Of a stretch of DNA of 64,000 nt, positions 54,236 through 63,852 are shown in pieces. Under the pieces are notes generated by a model. The model was given only the letters and a program-made list of their open reading frames with translations. It was not told where the DNA came from and did no database searches. Each line of letters starts with the position of its first letter. The first letter of the stretch is position 1. The DNA is from Pseudomonadota bacterium (GTDB lineage Bacteria; Pseudomonadota; Alphaproteobacteria; Rhizobiales; Rhizobiaceae). A program made the translations under genes and the position numbers. The DNA lies in assembly GCA_020161665.1 (NCBI GenBank), contig JAIUPA010000035.1, forward strand, positions 34,841 through 98,840, written 5' to 3'.

Positions 54236-54297
54236 GAGCCCTCCGAAGTTCAAGCAAGATCAATCATCTGACATGGCACAGCGTTTTTCAAACAGAT

Positions 54298-55374
54298 TTA
54301 CGCTTCGATCTCCACGTCGCCAACGGGTCTTGAACAGCAGGCGAGCACATAACCCTCGGCAATTTCATCATCGAGGATGCCGCCATTGTGGGACATTTCA
54401 ACGGTGCCCGAACGCTTCAGGACCTTGCAGGTGCCGCAAAGCCCGGACTCACAGGCCGCACCGATGCGCACGCCTGCAGCACGCGCCGTCTGCAGAAGCG
54501 TCGAACCGGGATTGCAAAGCCCCGTCTTGCCGCTGAGGGCAAAGTGAACGTGGCTTTGGACCTCGCCCTCGGCAAGGGGCTTGGCTTCCGGTTCGGCCAC
54601 GCTTGCGGGCTGGAACGCCTCCTCATGGTAGCGTTCCATGGCAAAGCCGGCTTCGGTCAGCAGGCTTTTGACGCCGGCCATGAACGGCGCCGGGCCACAG
54701 CAGAACACCGTCCGCTTCATGAAATCGGGGGCAAACTGCGCAATCTTCGAAAGGTCGATACGCCCCTTGAGACCCGACCAGGACTGCCCGGCGGGCAGCT
54801 GATCAACAATCAGCCCCAGCGTGAAATGCGCCATCGACTGCGCCTTCGTCTCAAGCTCCTGACGGAAGATGATGTCCTTGGGCGTGCGTGCGCAATGAAG
54901 GAAGCAGATATCGCTTTGCGGCGCGCGGTCGTGCAGATCGCGCGCCATGGACATCATCGGCGTGATGCCGGAACCGGCAGAGATGAATAGATAGGCTTCG
55001 CCCGGATGGCGAACATAGGTGAAGTCGCCCAAGGGACCGAATGCCTTCAGCTTCATGCCGGGACGCAGGTTTTCAAACATCCAGCGGGTGCCAATGGACC
55101 CGGCCTGCATCTTGACCGTCACGGACACGGTGTGCGGCCGTGACGGGCTGGAGGACAGGGTGTAGGTGCGCAAGACGTTTTCAGGCCCGACCGGCAATTC
55201 AAGCGTCACGAACTGGCCCGGCAAATAACGGAACCAGTGGCCTTCACGATCCGGACGGAAGGTGAAGGTCATGACATCCTGCGTTTCCGGAACCACGGCG
55301 ACGCATTCGAGGCTGTGCTCGCGGTCGTTCCACGGACGCAGCTCATCAAGGTGACGGAAAGTCGGGCCGCCCAT
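54298..55374 (-). CDS. gbcB: Glycine betaine demethylase reductase component
   Basis: 358 residues with an N-terminal ferredoxin-NADP reductase module (RTYTLSSSPSRPHTVSVTVK for FAD, ISAGSGITPMMSMARDL for NAD(P)H, VFCCGPAPFMAGV) and a C-terminal plant-type 2Fe-2S domain (CESGLCGTCKVLKRSG with a later CC pair). This order is typical of GbcB and opposite to BenC in this window. It passes electrons to GbcA. Only 4 bp separates it from gbcA. Confidence 0.92.
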   Translation of the reverse strand: MGGPTFRHLDELRPWNDREHSLECVAVVPETQDVMTFTFRPDREGHWFRYLPGQFVTLELPVGPENVLRTYTLSSSPSRPHTVSVTVKMQAGSIGTRWMFENLRPGMKLKAFGPLGDFTYVRHPGEAYLFISAGSGITPMMSMARDLHDRAPQSDICFLHCARTPKDIIFRQELETKAQSMAHFTLGLIVDQLPAGQSWSGLKGRIDLSKIAQFAPDFMKRTVFCCGPAPFMAGVKSLLTEAGFAMERYHEEAFQPASVAEPEAKPLAEGEVQSHVHFALSGKTGLCNPGSTLLQTARAAGVRIGAACESGLCGTCKVLKRSGTVEMSHNGGILDDEIAEGYVLACCSRPVGDVEIEA

Positions 55375-55378
55375 GATC

Positions 55379-56623
55379 TCAGGCTCCTGTGGCAGACGGG
55401 GTCTTTTCGGCGTCGAGGCGGTCGGTCATGAACGTGGAATACCATTCCACGAACTGCATGACACCACCCTCGTCCACTTCGGCATAGGGGCCGGGCTCAT
55501 AGGCCGGCGAGCGAATGCCGAAGGCATTTTCCTCGACGATCCGCCGGTCCTGATCGTTCGTCTCGGTCCAGACATGGGTCAGCTCTTCAAGGCTGTAATC
55601 CACGCCTTCGACGGCATCCTTGTTGACCAGCCATTTGGTGGTGACCTGCGTCAGTTCCGGGCCGAGCGGCAGCACGCGGAAGGTCACGGCATGGTCGGCC
55701 AGAACGTGGTTCCAGGTGGTCGGGTAATGGAAGAGCAGCAGCGTGCCGATATGGCTTTCCAGCACATCGTTGGAAAGCGGACGCTTGACGGCGCGCGCAC
55801 CCGACATGGTGTAGCTTTCGGCATCCTGCACCAGCGGCATGCGGGCCACGCGGAACTGGCCGGTCGGCGAAATGCGGAACTCGCTCGGCAGACCTGCCGC
55901 CTCGCACTTTTCCCAGTGGCCGGAGATCACCGGATCATCCTTGGCACCTTGAACGCCGGTGGCGCTCGGCGCTTCCGGGTAGGTACGGCACAGTTCCGGG
56001 TGATTGCCAGCGCAGTGGTAGCATTCGCGGTTGTTTTCCCAGACGAGCTTCCAGTTGCCCTTTTCGACAATGGTGCTCTCGAAAGCGACCTTGGTTTCGC
56101 CGAGCTTGTGACGGGCCAGGTAAGGCTCGACCATGGCCTTGACCGGCGCGAAATCCGGCGCCTGATCGGCAAGACAGATGAAGATGTAGCCGCCGAAGGT
56201 CTCGCAATGGACCGGCTTCAGCGAATGGCTTGCCTTGTCCAGGTCTTCTCCCATGTTGCGGGCAAACAGCAGGGTGCCGTCCAGCTCATAGGTCCACTGG
56301 TGATAGGGGCAGACGAGCTTGGCCGATGCGCCCTTGTCCTGGGTGCAGACGCGCGAGCCGCGATGGCGGCAGGAATTGTTCAGCGCACGCACCGTGCCTG
56401 AGCGATCGCGAACGATGATCACCGGATAATCACCGATCTGGACGGTGAAATAGTTTCCGGCCTTCGGGATTTCGCAATCATGGCCGACAAACAGCCAGTC
56501 GCGATACCAGATCATCTCCAGATCCAGCTTGTAGTAATCGGCGTCGGTGTAAAACTTCTGCTCGAGGCTGTAGCCCTCGCGACGCGTCTTGAGCTTGTTG
56601 AGAACTTCGGTGCGGATATTCAT
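55379..56623 (-). CDS. gbcA: Glycine betaine demethylase, Rieske oxygenase component
   Basis: 414 residues. Rieske ligands Cys85, His87, Cys105 and His108 (CRHRGSRVC ... CPYHQW). The mononuclear iron site in WENNRECYHCAGNHPELC has His203 and His208 with Glu200 at the bridging position. GbcA removes one methyl of glycine betaine as formaldehyde to give dimethylglycine. A related stachydrine or carnitine demethylase is possible by family alone, but proXWV and the dimethylglycine and sarcosine genes around it favour betaine. Confidence 0.92.
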   Translation of the reverse strand: MNIRTEVLNKLKTRREGYSLEQKFYTDADYYKLDLEMIWYRDWLFVGHDCEIPKAGNYFTVQIGDYPVIIVRDRSGTVRALNNSCRHRGSRVCTQDKGASAKLVCPYHQWTYELDGTLLFARNMGEDLDKASHSLKPVHCETFGGYIFICLADQAPDFAPVKAMVEPYLARHKLGETKVAFESTIVEKGNWKLVWENNRECYHCAGNHPELCRTYPEAPSATGVQGAKDDPVISGHWEKCEAAGLPSEFRISPTGQFRVARMPLVQDAESYTMSGARAVKRPLSNDVLESHIGTLLLFHYPTTWNHVLADHAVTFRVLPLGPELTQVTTKWLVNKDAVEGVDYSLEELTHVWTETNDQDRRIVEENAFGIRSPAYEPGPYAEVDEGGVMQFVEWYSTFMTDRLDAEKTPSATGA

Positions 56624-56669
56624 CGGTGAACCCTACCCTGAAAGAGGCCAAACGGAAAAGGTGGAAAGA

Positions 56670-56689
56670 CCGTCGCCCGGAAGCGACGG
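56670..56689 (-). terminator. Hairpin between proV and gbcA
   Basis: Perfect 7-bp inverted repeat CCGTCGC/GCGACGG with a 6-nt loop in the 83-bp gap. No U-run, so more likely a processing or stabilising structure than a terminator. Confidence 0.45.
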
Positions 56690-56706
56690 CATTGCGGGGG
56701 CATCGA

Positions 56707-57744
56707 TCAGCGCGCGTTGACCATCGCGCCGAGAAGTTGCTTGAAGGGAACAACGCCGAGCGGCTGCCCTTGCTCGGAGACAACCACGACGGATTCCGGC
56801 GGCGCGTCGCACAGGGCGCGAACCGCTTCCTCGATGGTCGTACCGGCCACGACACGCGGCCCGTCAGAAGCGGCCCCTTCGGCAAGCGGCGACATGATGG
56901 CCTCGACATGCACCACGCGGCCCTTGTTCACCTCCTTGACGAAGGTGGCAATGTAATCATTGGCCGGGCGCAGAACGATGTCCTGACTGGTGCCCTGCTG
57001 GATCACCTCGCCATCGCGCAGGATGGCGATCTGGTCACCAAGGCGAAGCGCTTCATCCAGATCATGCGTGATGAAGAGGATGGTCTTGCGGATTTCCTTC
57101 TGGATGTCGAGAAGCACGGTCTGCATGTCGACGCGGATCAGCGGATCGAGCGCCGAATAGGCCTCATCCATCAGGAGGACAGGTGCGTCATTGGCCAGCG
57201 CACGGGCAAGCCCGACACGCTGCTGCATACCGCCCGAAAGCTGGTTGGGAAATTTTTCCTCAAACCCCTTCAGACCCACCCGCTCGAGCCAGCGCATGGC
57301 GACATCCACCGCCTTGGCCCGTTCGAAGCCCTGAATTTCCAGACCGAAAACCGCGTTGTCGAGCACGTTGCGATGCGGCAGAAGCGCGAACTTCTGGAAC
57401 ACCATGGCGGTCTGGTGGCGACGGAAAGCGCGCAGTTCCACCTCGTTCATTTTCACCACATCGACGCCATCGACAAGCACTTCGCCAGCGGTCGGGTCGA
57501 TCAGGCGATTGATGTGGCGAATGAGCGTCGACTTGCCGGAGCCGGACAACCCCATGATGACCTGAATGCAGCCCGACGGGATTTCCAGATTGATGTCGCG
57601 CAGACCCAGAACATGGCCGTAGCGGTCGTTCAGTTCCGTCTTGCTGAGGCCATTTCGTACAGCGTCTACATGGGCCTTGGGATCGGAGCCGAAGATCTTG
57701 TAGAGATTGCGGACCTTGATGCCGCCAAAGGGATGGTCAATCAT
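56707..57744 (-). CDS. proV: Glycine betaine/proline ABC transporter ATP-binding protein
   Basis: 345 residues from the ATG at 57744, which overlaps the proW stop by 8 bp. Walker A GLSGSGKST, signature LSGGMQQRVGLA, Walker B VLLMDEAYSALDP, and a C-terminal CBS pair (GTTIEEAVRALCDAPPESVV) that senses ionic strength in OpuA/ProV proteins. It powers uptake through ProW. A frame open upstream to 57846 is not needed. Confidence 0.93.
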   Translation of the reverse strand: MIDHPFGGIKVRNLYKIFGSDPKAHVDAVRNGLSKTELNDRYGHVLGLRDINLEIPSGCIQVIMGLSGSGKSTLIRHINRLIDPTAGEVLVDGVDVVKMNEVELRAFRRHQTAMVFQKFALLPHRNVLDNAVFGLEIQGFERAKAVDVAMRWLERVGLKGFEEKFPNQLSGGMQQRVGLARALANDAPVLLMDEAYSALDPLIRVDMQTVLLDIQKEIRKTILFITHDLDEALRLGDQIAILRDGEVIQQGTSQDIVLRPANDYIATFVKEVNKGRVVHVEAIMSPLAEGAASDGPRVVAGTTIEEAVRALCDAPPESVVVVSEQGQPLGVVPFKQLLGAMVNAR

Positions 57745-58624
57745 GCGCCATCTCCCGATGCTTTTGCAGACGCCGGCCATAGGCCTGGCTGATGCGGTCG
57801 AAGATGATGGCGATGCCGACAATGGCAAGGCCGTTGAAGATGCCAAGGGTGAAGTACTGGTTGGCGATGGCCTTCAGCACCGGCTGCCCGAGACCCTGAA
57901 CGCCGATCATCGAGGCGACGACGACCATGGCGAGCGCCATCATGATCGTCTGGTTGATGCCCGCCATGATGGTGGGCAGGGCCAGCGGCAGCTGAACCTT
58001 GAACAGCTTCTGCGAATGGGACGCGCCGAAAGCGTCGGCGGCTTCCAGCAGTTCCTTGCTGACAAGACGGATGCCGAGATCGGTCAGGCGGATCATCGGC
58101 GGAATGGCGTAAATCACCACCGCGATCAGACCCGGAACCTTGCCGATCCCCAGAATCATCACCACGGGGATGAGGTAGACGAAGCTCGGCATGGTCTGCA
58201 TGACATCGAGAACGGGATTAACGATCTTCTGCAGCCGGTCAGAGCGCGCCATCATGATGCCAATGGGCAAACCGATGACAATGGAGATGAGCGTACAGAC
58301 GAAGATCATCGATACGGTGCGCATCGTGTCTTCCCACATACCGAAATAGCCGATGGCGAGAAGTGTCACGAGACAGCTTGCGACGATGCGCAGATTGCGG
58401 GTCGCAACCCAGGCAATCAACAGGATGATTCCGGTGATAATGGGCCAGGGGGTTTGCGTCATGAACCGGTCGGCAGCGACCAGAAAATCCTGAAGCGGCG
58501 AGAAGAAGGTCTCGATCGTTTCGCCCCAGGCGCGCGTGAACGAACGAAAGCCGTCGTCAATGCTCTTCTTGAGCAGCCGGAGCATGTCTTCGTTCATATG
58601 CGGAAAACTATAAAACCAATCCAT
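57737..58624 (-). CDS. proW: Glycine betaine/proline ABC transporter permease
   Basis: 295 residues with an N-terminal amphipathic region and about six membrane segments. It has the BPD-transport coupling loop EAADAFGASHSQKLFKVQLP and the motif DVMQTMPSFVYLIPVVMILG of ProW/OpuAB. Inner membrane. It overlaps proV by 8 bp and lies 91 bp after proX, with a hairpin in between. Confidence 0.94.
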   Translation of the reverse strand: MDWFYSFPHMNEDMLRLLKKSIDDGFRSFTRAWGETIETFFSPLQDFLVAADRFMTQTPWPIITGIILLIAWVATRNLRIVASCLVTLLAIGYFGMWEDTMRTVSMIFVCTLISIVIGLPIGIMMARSDRLQKIVNPVLDVMQTMPSFVYLIPVVMILGIGKVPGLIAVVIYAIPPMIRLTDLGIRLVSKELLEAADAFGASHSQKLFKVQLPLALPTIMAGINQTIMMALAMVVVASMIGVQGLGQPVLKAIANQYFTLGIFNGLAIVGIAIIFDRISQAYGRRLQKHREMAHD

Positions 58625-58677
58625 CCGGTTCCCCTTGTTCTTATTGAAACGGTGGCGTCATCAAATCAGGCGGCGTG

Positions 58678-58707
58678 ATCGTGACGCGCATCACTGCGCG
58701 CCACGAT
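58678..58707 (-). terminator. Hairpin between proX and proW
   Basis: 12-bp inverted repeat ATCGTGACGCGC/GCGCGCCACGAT with a 6-nt loop and one mismatch that becomes a G-U pair on the transcribed strand. It lies 8 bp after the proX stop, as in other binding-protein operons here. Confidence 0.6.
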
Positions 58708-58715
58708 GCATGTGA

Positions 58716-59717
58716 TCAGAGAGCAGCCTCGATCTTGGCAACGGCTTCCGGAGAGACCCACTTGCTCCAGAGGGCCTTGTTCTCCTTGAGGAAGTGCTTG
58801 GCACCATCTTCGCCGGTCGCCTGATTTTCGGTCATCCAGGCCATCAGCGTGTTGACGGTGGCATTGCTCCAGGCGCGCTTAGAGAGATAGTCCATCACGT
58901 CCGGACCAGCCTCGCCCGCAAACTTCTTGGCAACGAGCGTCACGACGCGGTCGACCGGCCATTCATTCGGCTTCGGATCGGCGCAATCGGCAACCGTATT
59001 GCAACGCTTCCATTCTGCCGGATCGTTCGGCACGCCAGCGCCGAGCTTGACCATCTCGTACTTGCCGAGAAGGGCGGTCGGTGCCCAGTAGTAGCCAACC
59101 CAGCCCTGCTTGCGCTCGTAGGCCTTGGCGATGGAACCGTCGAGACCCGCGGACGAGCCCGTATCGACGAGGTTGAAGCCAGCCTTCTCAGCCTCGTAGG
59201 CCTTGTAGTACTGCGCCGTCACAACCGTGCCGCCCCAGCCCTGAGGACCGTTGAAAACAGCGCCCTTCTTCGGGTTTTCCGGATCGGGGAACAGTTCGGG
59301 ATGCTTTAGAAGGTCGGGGATGGTCTTGATGTCGGGATGGGCGTCGGCGATGAACTTGGGCATCCACCAGCCCTGAATGCCGCCATCGGGAAGCGCCGTA
59401 CCGGCAATGATCAGGCGTCCTTCATCCGTGCCCTGCTTGACCACTTCCGGCAGAAGGTCGATCCAGGCTTCCGGCGCAATATCCGGCTCACCCTTTTCAG
59501 CCATGGAAGTGATCGTCGGCACGGTGTCGCCGATGGTGATCTGCGCGTCACAGCCGTAACCATGTTCAAGAATGAACTTGTCGAGGTTGGAAAGAACCTC
59601 GGCACTCTGCCAGTTCATGCTGGCAATCGTGACGCTGCCACAAGAAGCCGCGTTGGCGTAGGAAGCCCCGCCGAGCAGGCCGAGGAGCAGGCAAGTCGAT
59701 GCAATGTACGTCTTCAT
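58716..59717 (-). CDS. proX: Glycine betaine (quaternary amine) periplasmic binding protein
   Basis: 333 residues with a signal peptide ending at YANAASC. The mature protein has the OpuAC/ProX pattern: VTIASMNWQSAEVLSNLDKF, GDTVPTITSMAEKGEPDIAP, EAWIDLLPEV, and GYYWAPTALLGKYEMVKL. Aromatic residues such as those in IQGWWMPKF and VGYYWAP probably form the cation box for the trimethylammonium group. First gene of proXWV; GAGGG ribosome site. Choline is an alternative ligand. Confidence 0.92.
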   Translation of the reverse strand: MKTYIASTCLLLGLLGGASYANAASCGSVTIASMNWQSAEVLSNLDKFILEHGYGCDAQITIGDTVPTITSMAEKGEPDIAPEAWIDLLPEVVKQGTDEGRLIIAGTALPDGGIQGWWMPKFIADAHPDIKTIPDLLKHPELFPDPENPKKGAVFNGPQGWGGTVVTAQYYKAYEAEKAGFNLVDTGSSAGLDGSIAKAYERKQGWVGYYWAPTALLGKYEMVKLGAGVPNDPAEWKRCNTVADCADPKPNEWPVDRVVTLVAKKFAGEAGPDVMDYLSKRAWSNATVNTLMAWMTENQATGEDGAKHFLKENKALWSKWVSPEAVAKIEAAL

Positions 59718-60139
59718 TTTGTCGTTCCCTCATTCTTGGCGGCACAAAGTGGCGAGGACGGAACGCCGCATGAACTCCGTCCCTTGTTCCGGACCCGCCA
59801 AAGGCCAGGTCCGGGGATTTGATGGAAGCCGAGCGCGCACGTCCTCCCGCGCGGAGCGAGGTCCACGAGGTCATGACATACCGGCCGGTCTTCCCGGACT
59901 CTGTTGATTGAAGCCTTGCCTCGCTGGCGCGCCTGCAGTGCGCCACCAACGATCATTTTCAGGCCTTCAGAACATTGCGTCTGGCCCGCGATGACACCAA
60001 AAGCTGGCATCACCGCTCTGAAAAGGCTGCTGAAGAACCTTTTCAATGGACCGATGAGATACGTATCTGTCGCGTTTCTATAGGACATTTGCGACAATGC
60101 GGCGGTTATTTAGAGACGCGAGCGACGCAGCCGCCCGCA
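59718..60139. other. Regulatory region upstream of proX (no gene)
   Basis: 422 bp between proX and the dimethylglycine dehydrogenase gene. No coding frame is convincing. It contains TGTCGC (60068-60073) and its complement GCGACA (60091-60096), 17 bp apart, and a second dyad TGAAAAGG-N11-CCTTTTCA (60019-60045). These are the best candidate sites for the GbdR-like activator and another regulator. Confidence 0.55.
60068..60096. promoter_or_regulatory. Inverted TGTCGC pair upstream of proX
   Basis: TGTCGC-N17-GCGACA. AraC regulators of the GlxA/ArgR subgroup are reported to use TGTCGC-type half-sites. Another copy, TGTCGC on the minus strand, lies at 53086-53091 upstream of soxB. Candidate GbdR sites by inference. 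Confidence 0.4.
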
Positions 60140-62701
60140 TCAGCTTTTCGGCTTGGCGTTTTCCGGGTCGTAAAGCGGTTTGTAACCGACCGCGACCACT
60201 TCGACGGGATAGGTTTCGGCGAAATACTCGATCGAAAGCTTGCGGCCTTCCTGACAGTAGGACCACGGCAGATAGGCCAGAGCGATGTTCTTGCCGATCG
60301 TCGGACCATAGGCGATGGAGGTGGTGTAGGAGCGGCGGCCCAGTTCATCCACCAGCACCATCCCCGTATCCGGGTCAACGACGGGAAGATTGCCGAGCGG
60401 GTAGCGCTTGACGCCCTTCGCATCCGTATTGTCCAGCATGACCAGCGTGCACAGCATGGCGGGCTGATGGTCGCGCGCCTTGTATTCCAGATGCTTCGCC
60501 TTGCCGCGGAAATCGGCCTCTTTGACCTTCGGACGGGCGAGATCCGCCTCGATCAGATTGTACTGCGTCAGGAGGTCGGCGTTTTGCAGGCGCAGGCTCT
60601 TTTCCATGCGGCGCGAATTCGCATAGGTCTCGACGCCGACGGCCATGGTTCCGGTTGCGCGAAGCGCATCCCAGACGGCCAGACCGTCCTCGTATTTCAT
60701 ATGCAGTTCCCAACCCTGCTCGCCGACATAGGAGATGCGGAAGGCCGTCACGGTCTTGCCGGCAATCTCGATCGGCTTGATGGCGGCAAAGGGGAAGTTT
60801 GCGACATCGAGACCTTCAGGATCGGCAACCACCTTCTTCAGCGTCTCGCGGGCGTTCGGGCCCCAGATGCCGATGGTCGTGAACTGTTCGTTGACATCCG
60901 TCACCGTCACGTCGAAGCCCTTATCCTCGGCGATGCGCTTGACGTAATGGTAATCGCGGGGCCCCGCATCCGCCCCGTCGACGACGCGGCAGCGATCGGC
61001 CATGCGGATCACCGTGAAGTCGGCCTGCACATTGCCTTCGTCATCGAGGAAGTGGGTGTAGATGCCCTTGCCGATATTGGCGTCGCCGCCAATCTTGGCC
61101 GCGCACAGCCATTCCATCAGCGCCACATGATCCGGCCCTTCGACATCGAACATGTAGAAGTGCGACAGGTTGATGATGCCGCAGTCTTCGCTCAGCGCCA
61201 GATGCTCGGCATTGGAAACGCGCCAGAAATGACGGCTGTCCCATTCATTCAAACGCTCGGGAATGCGGTCGCCATACTTTTCCAGCAGGTGTTCGTTGGC
61301 GGCATAACCATGGGCGCGCTCCCAGCCGCCCAGTTCCATGAAGTAGCCACCCAGTTCCTTCTCGCGCTCATAGAAGGGCGAGCGCTTGACGTTGCGGGCG
61401 GAGGCATAGGGTTCACGCGGATGCACGGCGGGGAAGTAGATCTTCTGGGCCGACTCGAAGCAGCGGCCCTCGATGAACTTCTCTTCCAGCTGGTGCGGAT
61501 AGAAGCGCGCATAATCGATGCTGGCATGGTCGATTTCGGTTCGGCCATCGGTCATCCAGTCGGCAATCAGCTTGCCATAGGCGGGGCCGTCCTTGACCCA
61601 GATGGCCACGCAATACCAAAGACCGCGTACCTTCTGGCTCTGGCCACAGGAGGGGCCGCCCGCCGCCGAAACCTGCAGGAGGCCATTGAAGGAATGGCCT
61701 TCATTATAGCCAAGTTCGCCCAGGATCGGCGTCAGTTCAATGGCGCGCTCCAGACCTTCCAGGATCTGGTCCATCTCAAGGTCGCGCTGGGAGGGCGACA
61801 GGCGCGCCTCGTGCTTTTCCAGAAGGTCGCGCGGATGGCACAGACGCGGATTGGCGGTTTCGTAATAGCCCCATTCGATCTGGCCGCCCTCGGTGGTCTT
61901 CGGGTCGCCGGTGTCGCGCATATAGGCCGAATTGCCCTGGTCGCGCAGAAGCGGGAAGCCGATTTCCTTGCCGGTGCCTTCGAATTCGTTATACGGACCG
62001 AAGAAGGTCAACGGATGATCGACCGGCATGACCGGCAGGTCCTCGCCCACCATTTCGGCAATCAGGCGGCCCCACAGGCCAGCGCAAACGATGACATGGT
62101 CGGCCATGATCGTACCGCGATGGGTGACGACCCCCTTGATGTGACCCTTCTCGACCAGAAGCGACTGGGCCGGCGTGTTGGCGAAAACCTTGAGCTTTCC
62201 GGTCTGCTCGGCAGCGTCGACCAGCTTTCCGGCAACGGTCTGCGAACGCGGAATGACAAGACCGGCATCCGGATCGTAAAGACCGCCCTGCACCTGATCT
62301 TCCTCGACCAGCGGGAAGAGCGCCTTGATTTCGGCAGGCGATACCAGATGAGCATTGGTGCCGAAGGCGCGGGCCGAGGACACCTTGCGCTTGATTTCTT
62401 CCATCCACGCATCATCGCCGGTGCGGGCCACTTCAATGCCGCCGATGCGGGCGTAATGGCCCATCTTCTCGAAGAAATCGATGGAATATTGCGTGGTCCA
62501 CACCGAGAGGTAATCATGGCTCGTCGTGTAGCAGAAGTCCGAGGCGTGGGCCGTCGAACCGATATCCGTCGGGATGCCCGACTTGTCGATGCCGACAATA
62601 TCGTCCCAGCCGCGCTCGATCAGGTGATGTGCAATCGACGCGCCGACAATGCCGCCGAGTCCGATGATGACGACACGGGCTTTTTCAGGAAACGCAGCCA
62701 T
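60140..62701 (-). CDS. Dimethylglycine dehydrogenase (FAD + THF domains)
   Basis: 853 residues: an N-terminal DAO-type FAD domain ([20 protein letters not shown]), the flavinylation region GSTAHASDF with the conserved His, a middle FAO_M domain, and a C-terminal GcvT-like THF domain ([36 protein letters not shown]). This is the eukaryote-like dimethylglycine dehydrogenase architecture, which transfers electrons to ETF and the methyl carbon to THF, giving sarcosine. It shares this layout with other N-methyl amine dehydrogenases, but the position between GbcA/ProX and etfA supports dimethylglycine. Also called dgcA/dmgdh elsewhere; no symbol assigned. Confidence 0.85.
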   Translation of the reverse strand: MAAFPEKARVVIIGLGGIVGASIAHHLIERGWDDIVGIDKSGIPTDIGSTAHASDFCYTTSHDYLSVWTTQYSIDFFEKMGHYARIGGIEVARTGDDAWMEEIKRKVSSARAFGTNAHLVSPAEIKALFPLVEEDQVQGGLYDPDAGLVIPRSQTVAGKLVDAAEQTGKLKVFANTPAQSLLVEKGHIKGVVTHRGTIMADHVIVCAGLWGRLIAEMVGEDLPVMPVDHPLTFFGPYNEFEGTGKEIGFPLLRDQGNSAYMRDTGDPKTTEGGQIEWGYYETANPRLCHPRDLLEKHEARLSPSQRDLEMDQILEGLERAIELTPILGELGYNEGHSFNGLLQVSAAGGPSCGQSQKVRGLWYCVAIWVKDGPAYGKLIADWMTDGRTEIDHASIDYARFYPHQLEEKFIEGRCFESAQKIYFPAVHPREPYASARNVKRSPFYEREKELGGYFMELGGWERAHGYAANEHLLEKYGDRIPERLNEWDSRHFWRVSNAEHLALSEDCGIINLSHFYMFDVEGPDHVALMEWLCAAKIGGDANIGKGIYTHFLDDEGNVQADFTVIRMADRCRVVDGADAGPRDYHYVKRIAEDKGFDVTVTDVNEQFTTIGIWGPNARETLKKVVADPEGLDVANFPFAAIKPIEIAGKTVTAFRISYVGEQGWELHMKYEDGLAVWDALRATGTMAVGVETYANSRRMEKSLRLQNADLLTQYNLIEADLARPKVKEADFRGKAKHLEYKARDHQPAMLCTLVMLDNTDAKGVKRYPLGNLPVVDPDTGMVLVDELGRRSYTTSIAYGPTIGKNIALAYLPWSYCQEGRKLSIEYFAETYPVEVVAVGYKPLYDPENAKPKS

Positions 62702-62784
62702 TTTGACCCCTCATGTTTTGGGATGGGATGTGAAGTGAACGGACTAGACCGGCAAGCACACCTGCCGGCGGAAGAATGGTTTTC

Positions 62785-62899
62785 GGCAGTCTCGACTGAC
62801 CCGGCGCTCCGCGTGGCTTCGCGCGTTCTTCGAGGCTGCCCGGCCCTTCGCTTGCGCTCCGGGCGTTCGACCTTCGAAATGATTCACTGGATCATTTCG
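62785..62899. repeat. Two tandem palindromic elements between purU and the dehydrogenase gene
   Basis: Element 1: GGCAGTCTCGA (62785-62795) with TCGAGGCTGCC (62830-62840), 10 of 11 paired. Element 2: CGAAATGAT (62875-62883) with ATCATTTCG (62891-62899), perfect, 7-nt loop. They fill much of the 225-bp gap and look like dispersed repeat modules. Confidence 0.55.
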
Positions 62900-62926
62900 T
62901 CGGCCGCTTCGCGCGCCGAACAGGTC

Positions 62927-63811
62927 TCACCCCATCCTCTCCGAAGCGTAGGAACCGGGGCTCGGCGGGAAGACGACCGTGCGGTTGCCGTTGATAAAGG
63001 TCCGGTGGTGGATATGGGCGTGGATGGCGCGGGCCAGAACCTGGCTTTCGACATCGCGACCGAGCGAGACGTAATCGTCCGGCGACTGGGCATGGGTCAC
63101 ACGCACCGTGTCCTGCTCGATGATCGGGCCTTCATCGAGGTCCGAGGTCACGTAGTGAGCGGTGGCACCGATCAGTTTCACGCCGCGCTCATAGGCCTGC
63201 TTGTAAGGGTTTGCCCCCTTGAAAGACGGCAGGAACGAGTGGTGGATGTTGATGATCTTGCCCGACATCTTCTGGCAGAGCTTGTCCGACAGGATCTGCA
63301 TGTAACGGGCGAGAACAACCAGTTCCGCACCGGACTGCTCGACAACGTTGAGAAGCTCGGCCTCGGCCTGCGGCTTGTTATCCTTCGTCACCTTGATGTG
63401 GTGGAAGGGGATGTCGTGGTTGACGACGACCTTCTGGTAATCGAAGTGGTTCGACACGACGCCGACGATATCAATCGGCAGGGCGCCAATGCGCCAGCGG
63501 TAGAGCAGGTCGTTCAGGCAGTGGCCGAAACGCGACACCATGAGCAGAACCTTTGTGCGCTCGGTGGTGTCGAAAATGCCCCATTCCATGCCGAAAAGCT
63601 GGGCAACCTCGGCAAAACCGTCCGCCAAAACGTCCCGCGAGACGCTCTCCTCGGAAATGAAGGACACGCGCATGAAGAACTGCCCCGTATCCAGATCGTT
63701 GAACTGCGAACTGTCGGAAATATTGCAGCCATTGCGCGCCAGATATCCGGATACGGCAGCGACGATACCGCGCGTGGATTTACAGGCAATGGTCAGGATC
63801 AGCGTCTTCAT
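62927..63811 (-). CDS. purU: Formyltetrahydrofolate deformylase
   Basis: 294 residues from the ATG at 63811. N-terminal ACT domain ([20 protein letters not shown]), then the formyl-transferase-like domain with [20 protein letters not shown], the catalytic Asn/His in [20 protein letters not shown] and Asp in [16 protein letters not shown]. It hydrolyses 10-formyl-THF to formate and THF, keeping THF free for the demethylating enzymes. It lies 41 bp after etfA. Confidence 0.94.
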   Translation of the reverse strand: MKTLILTIACKSTRGIVAAVSGYLARNGCNISDSSQFNDLDTGQFFMRVSFISEESVSRDVLADGFAEVAQLFGMEWGIFDTTERTKVLLMVSRFGHCLNDLLYRWRIGALPIDIVGVVSNHFDYQKVVVNHDIPFHHIKVTKDNKPQAEAELLNVVEQSGAELVVLARYMQILSDKLCQKMSGKIINIHHSFLPSFKGANPYKQAYERGVKLIGATAHYVTSDLDEGPIIEQDTVRVTHAQSPDDYVSLGRDVESQVLARAIHAHIHHRTFINGNRTVVFPPSPGSYASERMG

Positions 63812-63852
63812 GTGCTTGTCTCTCTTGCGGGCGGGGTCAGAAGGGGAAGGGC

